From positions 128,669,620 to 128,733,619 of the forward strand of contig OZ018321.1 of assembly GCA_963969495.1 (NCBI GenBank): a stretch of 64,000 nt of DNA, given 5' to 3'. This DNA comes from Ceratothoa steindachneri. Its lineage: Eukaryota > Arthropoda > Malacostraca > Isopoda > Cymothoidae. The notes below the pieces were generated by a model, which saw only the letters and a list, made by a program, of their open reading frames with translations, had not been told where the DNA came from and did no database searches. The translations under genes were made by a program, and so were the position numbers. The stretch's first letter is position 1, and each line of letters starts with the position of its first letter. Positions 30,290 through 41,241 of this stretch are shown here, one piece after another.

Positions 30290-33200
30290 GGCATATTCCT
30301 TCAATGGAATTGCCGTGGACTCCGGGCCAACTACGAGCAGCTGCGGAGGCTCGTCTCGTCCCGTTCTCCGTTAGCTATTTTTCTGCAGAGACCATGCTAG
30401 GCGCGTGCCCCCTGCCCGCCCTCCCGGGATATAAGGGTCTTGCGTCTCCACCACCACGGGATGGCTGGGCTGGAGGATGCGCGGTTTACCTCCAGCATGA
30501 TGTCTCCGTTCTTCCTTTCTCTTTAGATACCTCCTTTCAGGCAGTGGCTGTGCAGCTGCACCTGGATAGGAGATATACTATAATTTCTGCGTACATTCCA
30601 CCGTCAGATGACTTCGACGCGGGGGACTTCCACCGCGTCGTGGCACGGTTGCTGAGGCCCTTTTTCTTGCTTGGAGATCTGAACGGCAGGCATACTCTCT
30701 TGGGAGATTACTCAATTTATCCCAGGGGACAAGTCCTTGCCGATTTGATCAAAGAGCTTGAGATGGGTGTCCTAAACGTGGATGAGTTTATGCATCACTG
30801 TCCGAGAACCGCTTCATTTTCTTGCCTTGACCTATCTTGGTGCTCTTCGGATGAACAGCCTGATTTTGATTGGGGGTTGGTCGATGACCTCCATGGTAGT
30901 GATCACTTTCCCATTCAAATATCATTTTCAAGGCAACTGCCGCCTGAGAGCCCACCTAAGTGGTGCTTGGCGCGGGCACGGTGGCCTGCATTTCAGGAAA
31001 TGAATGAATTCTCTATCTCAGTCGAGTAGTTTAGGTTGGTAGATGAGGCCGTTGAGTTCTTCTCCGGCAACCTTATCGCCGCGAGCCTGACTCCCATGGT
31101 GTTCGGCCGAGTGTGAAACGGTCTTCAAACAGAAGCATTATGCCTACATGCGCTATAAGCGCCGCTCGAACGATTTCACTGTCAGTGAATTTCGTCGGGC
31201 TAGGGCTAGGTTCCGGTATATTTCAAAGCACGCCCGCCGCTCTTCTTGGCGGGCATACGTGTCTTTACTTAACGGGAAGACCCCTTTAGAAGAGGTGTGG
31301 AAGCGAGTCAAAAGGATTCGCGGCAAGTTCTCGCAGGAGCCCGTTCCCATTCTCCAGGAGGATGGGGCCGCAATCTCGGACCCCGCGTCCGTGGCGAAAT
31401 CCTAAGCGACCGCTTTTTCTGCATTCTCTAGCCGGGATGCTGCTCCGCCATCATTCAATGCACGTCGTAATGCTGCGGTAGGCCGAAAGCTGGACTCTAC
31501 CTCCAGAGGCGGAGAACCCTCCAACGACAGGTTTACTGTGAGTAAGTTGCGCTCTGCTCTTGCTTCGTGCGCGGACACCGCCCATGGTCCGGACGATGTC
31601 TCGTACGCCAGGCTTCGAAACCTGGGTGAGCGAGGCATGGCCTTTCTGTTAGATTTGTTCAACAGGATCTGGGTGCAGGGTCTTCTCCCAGATTCCTGGC
31701 AAATCGCGACTGTGCTCGCCTTTCGCAAACTGGGGAGAGATCACTCGACTCACACCGGTTTCCGCCCAATCTCTCTAACCTCTTGCGTGTGGAAGTAGAT
31801 TGAGAAATTGGTAAATGTTAGATTAGCCTATTTCCTGGACAGCGGGGGCCATCTGTCTTCTGCACAGTGCGACTCCCGCAAGTTCCACTCCACGTCGGAT
31901 GCTCTGCTCCGACTGGAAAATGCCGTCTGCGAGGCTTTCCTTCGTAGACAGCACTACGCCACGGTCTTTTTCGATCTGGAGAAGGCCTATGATACCGCAT
32001 GGCGATACGGTATCATGGAGACTCTCCACACGATGGGGGCGAGGAGATGCCTCTCAATGTTTATATCTGAATTTTTGCGAGATCGTCGATTCCGCGTACG
32101 GGTGGGGGGGTAGCTCTTTCCCGCCCAAAGGAGCAGGAAGAGGGTGTCCCACAGGGAAGTGTCCTCAGTGTCACACTCTTTGCCCTGAGCATCAACGGCA
32201 TCACCTCGGTGCTGCCGGAAAATGTTCTCTCTACGCTCTACGTGGACGACCTTTCGATCTCTTTTGGCACGGCCCACATGCCAACTCTGGAGCGTCGAGT
32301 CTAACAGGCATTGAACCGCGTCTCTCGCTATGTCGAAGCGCATCCGTTTCGTTTTTCTTTGGCCAAGACTATGGTGGTGCCCTCCTGCCGCCATCCACGG
32401 CTCCACCCCGACCCAGATTTGTTTCTTAATGGGTTGCGCCTGGATGTGGTTGAATTGCACCGCTTCCTTGGTCTTGTTTTCGACGGTTGACTCACCTGGC
32501 AGGCTCATATTCTCAGCCTTAGGGTCTATTGTACCCACGCCATGGATATTCTCCGTTCTGTGACGTTCAGCGCTTGGGGCTTGATCGGGCTACCGCCCTA
32601 CTTTTTTATCGATCCTTTGCTCTTTCAAAGCTCGACTACGGATTCGAATTTTATGCATCCGCAGCCGAGCGTTTATTGCGGAAGGTGGATTCGATCCACC
32701 ACACCGGCCTTGGTCCACCGACCGGTGCCTTCCGCACTTCCCCCATTGAGAGCCTGTTGGTCGATGCTGTGGAGATGCCACTCGCTCTGCGCCGCGTGCA
32801 GTGCATCACTCGCCTGTACGCGACAGCCCGGCGCCTCCATCAGTCGCCAACAGCTGTCACTGCATCCGCAACTGATCTCAACGGTGCCTATGCTGCCGAG
32901 GGACGCCAGTCATACCCTAAGCCCTTTGGGTTTAGGGCCAGGAAACTCCTTCGAGAGCTAGATATAGTGTATACGGATGGCTGCAAGTCCCAAGAGGGGG
33001 TCGGCTTCCACGCCGTATCCCCTCTGTTTGAAGTCAGCGGGGCTTTGCCAAGCGCCGCGTCTGTCTTCACGGCCGAACTGGTTGCAATACACCACTCGGT
33101 ACGGGAGATTACGCGGCGTGCCCGGTTCAAAAACCTGATTCTGATCTATAGCGACTCACAAAACGCCCTGAGTGCTCTCGGGGCATTGGAATCTCCGCAT

Positions 33201-33760
33201 CCCCTGGTTCGCGATATCTGTGACGCCACGGTTTTGGCGAGCCGGGCGGATGTCGAGATTATCTTCTGCTGAGTTCCTGGACATGTAGGAATTGCGGGGA
33301 ATGAGCCAGCGTTTCGCTCTTCCTCACACAGACTACATGGCAGGAATACGGGCAGCTCTTCGGACTGCTTGGCTAAGAAGATGGGAGACGGTCAAAGGGA
33401 ACTTAAAATTGCGTGCCAGTGCGCCGCGACTGTTGCCATGGACGTATCCACTAATTCCGCGACGGCTTCAGGTCGATTTCTGTCGTCTCTGAATCGGACA
33501 CATTCGTGTGACGCATCGCTATTTGATGGAGCGCTCGCCTGCGCGCTATTGTGACGACTGCGTCGTCCCCCAGACTGTTCGGCACATTCTTGTCGAATGT
33601 CCCATTGTAGGTGATCTTTGCACACGTTACCTATCCCCGTACCGGGATGGGTGGGGTCGCTACCGCATGTCCCTTGTGCTTGGGACGAGTTCGTGCACAT
33701 TGACTTGTGGACTTGTTGAATTTTTGGTGGAGGCCAGGCTTCTCCGCTTTATTTCGGTAG
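30290..33760 (+). pseudogene. I-like ORF2: APE endonuclease, RT, RNase H, zinc motif
   Basis: Endonuclease: LQWNCRGLRANYEQLRRLV at 30300, a shift, ETMLG, AVYLQHDVSVL, FLLGDLNGRH and GSDHFPIQISF (near 30900). RT: GPDDVSYARLRNL, GFRPISLTSC, VFFDLEKAYDTAW (motif A, 31968-32006), EGVPQGSVLS and YVDDLSI (motif C, 32239). RNase H: IVYTDGCKS, FTAELVAIH, IYSDSQNALSAL and VPGHVGIAGNEPA (32960-33310). C-terminal C-x2-C-x7-H-x4-C in CDDCVVPQTVRHILVEC near 33550-33600. It is one polyprotein in nature; here it is split by many shifts and stops. Confidence 0.85.
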
Positions 33761-34042
33761 GTTCTATTTTTTTGTTTGTTATTGTTTTCTTTGTAGGTTC
33801 CACGCTCCTGCACCGGGATGAATGGGACCTCCCCCCGACGTCGGAGATTGCTTCCAAATTGTTAAGTTTTTCCCATTTTTATCATTGTTATTTTTTCATA
33901 TTCTTGTTTTAAAGTAGCCTAGTTCTAGGCTGTCGTGTTTCCGGCGACTAATGCATGCCCAAGTGGGCAGTCGCCAGATGCTCTAAAAAACAAAACAAAA
34001 AAAAACAACAAAAAACAAAAAAACACAAAAAAACAAAACACT

Positions 34043-34052
34043 TGCTTCACCT
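34043..34052 (+). repeat. target-site duplication, right copy (TGCTTCACCT)
   Basis: Follows the A/C-rich tail. CR1-like coding sense resumes within it. Confidence 0.9.
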
Positions 34053-35279
34053 GACCAAACCTTAAACTCTCCGCACCAATCATTATCGCCTGCCATAGCG
34101 TGTACGTCCCACTTAGCACTCCTTCTTCAAACCGCCATCACTGCGCCCCTTGGTTCACCATGGAACTCCTTCGTTCAAGGAGGTCCTTACCTGCCCATGA
34201 ACGTGCCCTTCTTAAAGCACGCTTCCGTAGGCAGGACACGACCTGCCTCTCACTTGCCTATCACCTTGCTATTTCGACTTATTCTTCCAAATTAAAATCA
34301 GCGAGTGAAGCTCATTCACGCAAACTTTTATCTGAGAGAAAGAATGACCCTCGGACTATCTTTCGTCTCCTTTCTCGTCTTTCCTTGCATAGCCCCATTT
34401 TCCCCACCTCTCCGCCCACCAACCCCTCTACTTTTTCTAAATTTTTCTCTGATACAGTTATTAACTTTCACGCCGTACTCCTCCAGTCGTATGAACAAGC
34501 ATATGCTGTTCTCCCCTACCATACTCGATTGCCGCTTAACGTCCTGACTCGGGCGTCCTCTGAGGAAGTAACTGCCCTGATCTCACGCTCTAACAAATCT
34601 GGATCCCCTAAGGACGTCTTTCCACCAAAACTCCTCCTCCAAATTCTCCCTGCTGTCCTCCCCCTGATTCTTCATCTCTTTAACACTTCTATTGCCATAT
34701 GGCTAGGTCCCTCTTCCTTCAAACATGCTTCAATTCATCCTATCCTTAAAAAACACAACTTAACCCCTTCCCTCTGAACCATCTAGCTATCGCCCTATCT
34801 CATAACTTCTATTCCTCTCTAAGATCCTCGAGAGAGTGGTTTTCTCTCGCCTTAATGACCATATTTCTAACTGCAATATCGATGAAATGTACCAATCAGG
34901 GTTCTGCTGAAACCGACCTTCTAAATGTTTCAGACGGTTTACGTAGAGCAGCTGATAGGGGTTGTACGTCTATTTCTAGTCTTTCTAGACCTCTCTTCTT
35001 CTTTCGATACCACCAACCACACTGGCCTCCTTAATCGTCTTAGCACTTTCATTGTCTCTCGAGCAATGCACCTGATTGGCTCCGCTCATACCTCTTCTCG
35101 CGCGCTCTGTCAGTCGCGCTCAATAGCTTCTCCTCCGAGCCCGCGACCATTCATTTTGGGGTGCCTCAGGGCACATTCCTTGGTTCCCTCCTCTTTCGCA
35201 TCTAGTTTCTTCCGTTTGGCCCTCTTCTTCGTGATTTAGGCCTGTCCTTTCGCCTCTATGATGATGATACTCACATATA
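34053..35279 (+). pseudogene. CR1/L2-like reverse transcriptase, first part
   Basis: Resumes after the I-like insertion. APWFTMELLRSRRSLPAHER and the connector KLLSERKNDPRTIFRLLSRL lead to the RT: LISRSNKSGSPKDVFPPKLL, FKHASIHPILKK, then a broken RPIS box near 34790, FLVFLDLSSSFDTTNH (motif A, near 34980-35025) and LYDDDTHIY at 35256-35279 (motif C, normally YADD). The mariner at 35280 is inserted immediately after motif C. Several stops and frameshifts. Confidence 0.8.
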
Positions 35280-36101
35280 CGAGAGGCGGTCAATAAGTTT
35301 TGCAATTCGGATATAAGGAAACAAGATATGAGGAAAAGTGTTTATTAGTTTTCAATATAACTACCCTCGACCTTAATGCACTTGCGCCACTTGTCCTTGA
35401 GGCTTCGAATTCCCGACAACCAGAAATCTCCCGACTGCTGTTCAATCCACTCCTGGTTTATGTAATATTCTCCTTAGCGTTTTTCTGCGTTGTGTTACCG
35501 CCGGGTCTTGGTTGTACATGAGCAGCTGCTCCTCCGTACTTTGACGACGTTGAAGTCAATCATGGGGCGTGAGGTTTCTAGGGTTCCAACGGGATAATTG
35601 TCGTGGATGATGTTGATAACACTTTCATGTGATATTCCAAGTTCTTGCTCGATTTCTTCGACCTTCACCCGTCGATTTTAAAGGATCATCCTCTCCACAC
35701 GGGCCACATTGTCCTCGTTGGTCACGTCTGATGGGCGTTCTGGATGAGGGTCATCTTCAAGGGACTCACAACCATGGCGGAACTTCCTATTCCAGTGAGC
35801 AATAGTTGCACAGGAAGTAGCAGTGTCGGTGTACACTGCAACCATGCGTTCATGGATCTCGTTTGCATTATTGCCTTCCTTGGTCAAAAGTTTAATCACT
35901 GCGTGGTGCTCAACCTTGTCCATTGTTGAAAAATTTGTGATTGACGATCTGCGATCATCTATTGCTTCTTAAATCGACGAGGCAGGAGCGTGCGGCTGCG
36001 GGTCCTGACTTGTCATAACCTGTTATAACACCCCCACAAACAGCCATCCCCCTTCCTCTGTTTTGCCCTACCGATTCGCAAAACTTATTTACCGCCCCTC
36101 G
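35280..36101 (-). mobile_element. mariner deletion derivative with TIRs and TA duplication
   Basis: Ends CGAGAGGCGGTCAATAAG (35280) and, inverted, CGAGGGGCGGTAAATAAG (36101). About 26 of 31 TIR positions match. TA flanks both ends (35278-35279, 36102-36103). Minus-strand coding keeps the N-terminus MDKVEHHAVIKLLTKEGNNA (35923) through the DNA-binding region, and the C-terminus EWIEQQSGDFWLSGIRSLKD (near 35450-35390). The catalytic centre is deleted, so it is non-autonomous. Confidence 0.92.
35461..35499. repeat. 39-nt block shared with two tRNA-like repeats
   Basis: TGTAATATTCTCCTTAGCG and the bases after it occur here, at 37339-37377 and at 37729-37767 with at most three or so changes. In the mariner the block lies exactly where N-terminal and C-terminal transposase pieces are joined. 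Confidence 0.9.
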
Positions 36102-36103
36102 TA

Positions 36104-36840
36104 CCTTTCATCATCCACTGTGTCCTTCTCCCAATGAATTACCATGCTCCTATCAGCCTACATCTCCATAAACGAATGGCTGCCGGACAACTTTCTCAAA
36201 CTTAACCACGATAAAACTGAAGTTCTTCTTGTTTGTACCGCTTCGATAGTCGAGAAATCTAAAGCTCTCTTCCCCTTCCTTAACCTTAGGGAAACCATTG
36301 TCACCTTCTCTGATACCGTCAGTAATCTTGGTGTTATTTTAGACGAGCAACTCTCGTTTAAACCACACATCCATCGTATATGTAAGTCTTCCCTCGTTTT
36401 TCTCCGCAACCTTTCACGTGTTCGATCCCATTTTGATCAACGAAGCCTTGAGACTGTTATTCATGCCTTCGTCACCTCACGCTTAGACTACTAAAATTAT
36501 CTTCTAGTGAATCTCCCTTCTTCGTCACTTCTCCCCCTACATCTAGTTCAAAAGTATCCTGCCCGGCTACTCCTTCGCCGCCCTCGTTTCTCTTCTTCGA
36601 TGCCTCTGTTAAAGGATCTACACTGGTTACCTATTTACTTCCGTACCCACTATAAAATTCTTTTCATCACCTACAAGGTCCTAAACCTCGAGGCGCCCCC
36701 TTATCTCTCGTCTGCTCTCTCCCGTCGTCAAACTCCTCGGGCACTCCGGTCTAACCTCGCTCCCGTCTTGAATATTCCTTGTTCTGTCCTCTGCTCGATG
36801 GGCAACCCTTCCTTCTGTCTGTGCTCCTAGACTCTGGAGT
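36104..36840 (+). pseudogene. CR1/L2-like reverse transcriptase, C-terminal part
   Basis: ISINEWLPDNFLKLNHDKTE, NLGVILDEQLSFKPHIHRIC, LSRVRSHFDQRSLETVIHAF and RLDY are typical post-YADD and thumb segments of CR1/L2 elements. YFRTHYKILFITYKVLN and EAPPYLSSAL follow after a shift. A 3' UTR of about 150 bp then leads to (TA)n. Confidence 0.8.
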
Positions 36841-37010
36841 GCTATTCTTGCCGAAGTCCGATCCTCTACCTCCCTTGCTACTTTTAAACGTCTCCTGAAG
36901 ACTAATCTCTTCCGAATTGCCTTCTGTTCCCTGTAAACTTTCTGTACACTCGCTGCACAACCTGCGCTCTGGGAGGGCTAACAGCCCTCAAGGGGGAGTT
37001 ATAAATACCT

Positions 37011-37013
<3 letters not shown>

Positions 37014-37092
<79 letters not shown>
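37014..37092. repeat. (TA)n microsatellite at the CR1-like 3' end
   Basis: Pure TA repeat between the CR1-like 3' end and a TIR-bounded short element. Confidence 0.98.
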
Positions 37093-37095
<3 letters not shown>

Positions 37096-37438
37096 GAAAA
37101 TCATATGACACGATAAAAAACTACACTTTGTTTTTCAAAAGACTTCTTGAATCAACATTTTGGGGTTGAGGATAGTAGCTCTGGCGATGAGCGTCGTGGT
37201 CATATAAGCGATGAGTGCTTGATGACACAGGTTCAAATCCAATCTCTTAATTTATTTTCATATAACGCTTAAAATAATTTGCCCTATCTTTCCGTTGTCT
37301 ACATCTCCCAGTTTCCTTCTTAAGCTTTCATTGATTGATGTAATATTCTCCTTAGCGTTTTTCCTCGTTGTGTTACCAATTTTCATTTCCTTTGGCCTTT
37401 AAATACATCTGTATGTCACGTGTCATGTGATTTTCAAT
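37093..37438 (+). mobile_element. 346-bp TIR-bounded element containing a tRNA-like region
   Basis: ATTGAAAATCATATGACACG at 37093 is mirrored at 37438 with one mismatch. TA lies on both sides (37091-37092, 37439-37440). Inside, 37176-37240 has an A-box-like TAGCTCTGGCGATGAGC and a perfect B-box-type GGTTCAAATCC. This mixes MITE ends with a SINE-like interior. The 290-bp interior recurs at 37490-37792 without the TIRs. Confidence 0.6.
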
Positions 37439-37489
37439 TATTACAAAGAAAAAAGCCTCCTTCTACTATAAAAACACTTGTGTTGTATC

Positions 37490-37789
37490 TCACTGGATAA
37501 AAACCTACACTTCGTTATTCAAAGGGCTTCTTGAATCAAACTTTTGGGGGTTGAGGATGGTAGCTCTGGCGATGAACGTGGTGCTCATATAAGCGATGAG
37601 CGCTTGATGACACAGGTTCAAATCTAAATTCTTTATTTATTTTCATAGAACGGTTAAAATAGTTTGCCCTATCTTTCCGTTCTCTACATCTCCCATTTCC
37701 ATTTTCCTTCTTAAGCTTTCATTGGTTCATGTAATATTCTCCTTAGCGTTTTTCTGGGTTGTGTTATAATTTCTATTTCCTTGGGCCTT

Positions 37790-37792
<3 letters not shown>
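37490..37792 (+). repeat. second copy of the tRNA-like short repeat
   Basis: Same interior as the element at 37093: A box at 37561 (TAGCTCTGGCGATGAAC), B box GGTTCAAATCT at 37615, the 39-nt block at 37729, and a 3' end GGCCTTTAAATA passing into (TA)n. No TIRs were found. Confidence 0.65.
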
Positions 37793-37875
<83 letters not shown>

Positions 37876-37876
37876 A

Positions 37877-37950
<74 letters not shown>
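37793..37950. repeat. (TA)n microsatellite, imperfect
   Basis: About 158 bp of TA with a few T insertions, between the tRNA-like repeat and a mariner remnant. Confidence 0.97.
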
Positions 37951-37953
<3 letters not shown>

Positions 37954-38520
37954 ATCCAGGGTGTGTTAGGTATTTAAGGACATATGTTATTTTTAGTACA
38001 CCAGCATATCATTTGACTATATATTTTATATAATTCAGAACTATCAATGGCAGACCTTATGATTACACAAGAAATGAAGAAGCACGCAGTTATCGTGGCT
38101 ATAAAGGCTGAACATAGAAATTTAGAAATAACACGATTTTTAAAAGTCGCTAGATCCCTTGTCAACAAAGTTTTCCAGGAGTTAGAGGCCAAAGCTGGTT
38201 AAGCTGTTGATCGAAAATGTACGCAACGGAAAATTTTATGTGTTTCAATAAGACTCGGCACCACCACACAAGGATCAAGCAACTTAGGAATGTATGGCGT
38301 AAAGTTTTCATGATCACATAACCCCTAACATTTAACCTCCTAGCTCTCCAGATCTCAATCCATTGGATTGAGAGCCGTTATATTTAAATAATATTCAGTT
38401 TTCTATGACTATAAACGAGACTAGCATAAAAAGGCTCCTTTGAAATGTGTTTTTTTTAGGCACATTATAAGGGCTTTTTAAGTGCTATCTTCCAGTTTGA
38501 GGACGAGGGTGTCACGCTGA
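37951..38520 (+). pseudogene. mariner-type transposase remnant with internal deletion
   Basis: CCAGGGTGTGTTAGGTATTT near 37956 looks like a left TIR. MADLMITQEMKKHAVIVAIK starts at about 38046 and runs through a helix-turn-helix-like part to ELEAKAG. After a deletion, a frameshifted QQDSAPPHKDQAT (second Asp) and SRSPDLNPLD (third Asp) appear near 38245-38370. The centre is missing. No matching right TIR was found. DD37D-type mariner is likely. Confidence 0.65.
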
Positions 38521-39000
38521 ACCTGAAATAAAGTTAGTTGTCTGACAAGGCTAAAAATACATTAACCGCTCCAATTAGTCTTAGAACTTTTCCATATATA
38601 GGTAAGCAAGGTAGGCAGTGCCAACCCTTAAATTTTACTTCTGTAACAAAATATTATGAAGGTTTCTCTGATTATTATGCATAAAATGACAAATATTTTA
38701 TTTTTTGCAGATTTGGCAGTCAATAGGCATTATTCGGCCATGCCTTTCAATCTCAGTACGTACACTACGCATAGTAGTAGTGTAGTCCACGGGCTGAATA
38801 TGCCCCTTCAACACCGTTTTCTTCACGTGCTATAAAGGCACAAGTAAATCTGCCTTCATCCCAGTCGATTGGCATCTTCCATATATTAAGGTTGCGCGCC
38901 TGTGTTTCGCTTATTTCTTGTGTTTTTTCTTTAGTTTTAGCTCATTTCCACTTATTTCCATTTTTCCTCTTTCCAGCAATGGGTAGTGAATATATTCAAG
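38521..39000. other. non-coding stretch, possible 5' flank of the hAT element
   Basis: No gene recognised. A short near-palindrome, TACACTACGCATAGTAGTAGTGTA, lies near 38761-38784. Confidence 0.3.
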
Positions 39001-40830
39001 TCCTTTTCCAAACTAGCTTATGAAGAAAAGAGATAACTTATAAAGGACGTAAATTATTAGAACATTTCAAACTGATTAGTACAGAAAGAAAGAGTGATTG
39101 TGCGGCTGTACTACAACAAAAGGGGTCTTTTGTTTCCCATTTGAGATATTTTATGTATCTAGTGAAAGTGTCTGGGTAAAACAAGGATATTGTGATTTAA
39201 ATAATTTGTCTAATGCTTTAAGTAACCAAGAACAATCAGTAGCACATTATGAAATTCAAATGTCATTGAAGACATTTTGATCTATACGAGTTGTTTGCTC
39301 TTAGATAAATAGAAATCTTTCAGTATTGAAATTCACGTTAAAAAAGTTAAAGAAAACAGAGATATATTAAAATTTTGATTTGTGCTATTTATATCTTGAT
39401 TAAACAAGAACCTGCTTTTCGCAGAGATTATGAACAGAATTTATCATTAAATCATAAAAACTCTGTTGAGTTACTGAACTATACTGCAAAATTTGCTAAA
39501 AATTTGGCACAACATTTACATAATTTATTATTTTTTTCTGGCCTTTCTAATAAGATACAAAATCACTTGATTGAAACAGTAGGCACGATTGTAGAAAATA
39601 ATATTAAAGAAGAAATCGCACAAGCCTCATTAATTACTATAGAATTGGATGAAACGACAGATATTTCATGTACAGCTCAGTGTTCTACAGTATTGAGGTA
39701 CGTGATGACTCTGATATTAAAGAAGTCTTAATAGGATTTGACATTCTTAAGGACAGATCCGTTGGAGGTGTAACAGTGTATATTCAATAATTTGGATAAA
39801 TATGGCTGTGTTGAGAAACTTGTAGCACATGAGTTAAATTTTGTTCTATCTCAGTCAACAAAATTCATATCTGAATGTGCAAGCATTTTGAAGACCAATG
39901 AGGCACTTGCCACATTTTTCCATTACTCCACAAAACCAACGCAATTTCTTGATGAGATAGAGAGAAAACGCATTCCAAAGGAAGTACAAACGAGATGGAG
40001 TTCGAATTACAAACGAATCCAAACTATTTTAGAATACAATGGTCACCTTTGCAAACTCTTCAACAGTATAAACAATAATCCTATGTTGTGGGATCCAGAA
40101 ACTTTACTGACAAGCAATCGGTTTTATGAGTGGCTAACAAAAGATTCAACATACTTTTTCTGGTGGTTTATAATGAAATTTTTATTAAACCTGACAGTCT
40201 TTTCAATGTCTTACAAGCCAAAATGATAGATATTCCATACTGCATTGAAAGAATTAATGGGAAAATAAATTTGCTTGAGGATCTGCGCAAAAATTTCGAA
40301 GATTTGTGCGTAAAGTATGAAAAATGTTGCAGAGTGAATAATTTAACTAAATCAAAATCTCGTACGAAAGGTTCAGTTAAAGAAGAAAGAATGAGAATAT
40401 TTGGTGTTATTTTGGATGACATACTGAAAAACATGAAACAAGATTTGTTGATTTAAAAAACTTAAAGTTCATTTCATTAGTTCATGGAAATAAATCTCAA
40501 AATTTGCTTGCCAAGTTGATAAGGATGCATTTGAAAGTTTAGAAAAGAACTATTGAAACCTTTTCGATATCATATGCCTGAAAGCTGATTTAGCTGGAAT
40601 TTACAATGCGAAAATGTTTTGCGATAAGTCCGTTACAACTTTGCTTGATTTTATATTTGAAAATGAACTGACCTAAACGTTTCCTGAAGCGGTGAGTTGA
40701 TGAAATTAAAATTGAAAATTCCTGCTACAACTGTTTCGGTGGAGAGGTCGTTTTCTATTTTGAAAAGAATTAAGAACTACACTAGGAATGCATATATGTC
40801 AATAAATGCCTACTCTGAGTAATTACATTG
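39000..40830 (+). pseudogene. hAT transposase remnant (ZMYM1-like)
   Basis: Pieces in several frames: KQEPAFRRDYEQNLSLNHKN, ITIELDETTDISCTAQCSTV (catalytic Asp context, 39640-39690), ELNFVLSQSTKFISECASIL, RIPKEVQTRWSSNYKRI (39970-40020) and, near 40720-40790, IPATTVSVERSFSILKRIKN (the hAT dimerisation motif). This order matches the TTF-type/ZMYM1-like hAT proteins. Numerous stops and frameshifts show it is dead. Ends with TIRs were not found. Confidence 0.75.
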
Positions 40831-41241
40831 GTCAACACACATTTTTTATCAGAGACCTTACTATACTTTTCTAAATGCATTTTCCATGTTGAATCTGAAT
40901 CTGCTTTCGGATTTGCTCCAACACGTACAGTTTTTAAGATATGCCAAAAATTCAAAATGGCCGCCTGAGATTATAAAATGTAGTATATTACTGGTATTAC
41001 TCTATTGCATGCATCATTATTGTACTACTAAGATGAGCAAAGTAGATGCTTTGTGAGTTCTTGCTGGTTAAATGTGTATAGAGAAGAATTCATTTACATT
41101 TGAAACCCACATGCATATTTTGCGCAATTATTTATAATTCTGTTTTATGCTTTCAGGTTCTTCATGTGATCTGCATCTTCTAAGCTGATTCTTCTGCGTT
41201 GATCATAAGATGCTTCCAAATATTTCCACAAAGCAGTAATA

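Larger units (their letters stand above)
26623..30290 (+). repeat. tandem array of about 1,436-bp units within ORF1
   Basis: Unit starts near 26623 (shortened by an internal deletion), 27728 and 29162. Each carries gag core, knuckles, the ORF1-ORF2 linker (AGGCGGAGGGAGGAAAAGAC) and the gag N-terminus of the next unit. Units two and three differ at only a few positions, so the duplication that made them is young. Confidence 0.9.
25273..34042 (+). mobile_element. I-like non-LTR element inserted in the CR1-like element
   Basis: 8.77 kb flanked by the 10-bp duplication TGCTTCACCT (25263-25272 and 34043-34052). The order is long 5' UTR with a large hairpin, ORF1 (three tandem copies), ORF2 with APE endonuclease, RT, RNase H and a C-terminal zinc motif, a 3' UTR ending GTCGCCAGATGCTCTAAA, and an A/C-rich tail. 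RNase H plus APE plus a terminal CCHC motif points to the I superfamily. A second, internally deleted copy is at 43661-44735. Confidence 0.88.
24610..36995 (+). mobile_element. CR1/L2-like non-LTR retrotransposon, interrupted twice
   Basis: Endonuclease (24612-25262), RT (34053-35279) and C-terminal region (36104-36840) form one element in one orientation. It is interrupted by an I-like element (25273-34042) and a mariner (35280-36101). Across the first insertion the frame continues exactly from ...IDTTASP to DQTLNSP once one copy of the 10-bp duplication is removed. The 3' end (GGGGGAGTTATAAATA) runs into (TA)n at 37014. It is 5'-truncated and carries frameshifts and stops. Confidence 0.85.

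Noticed and set aside
32542..32961. Alternative frame within ORF2 of the I-like element
   Set aside because: Shadow of the RT-RNase H linker in another frame; the genuine motifs are in the overlapping frame.
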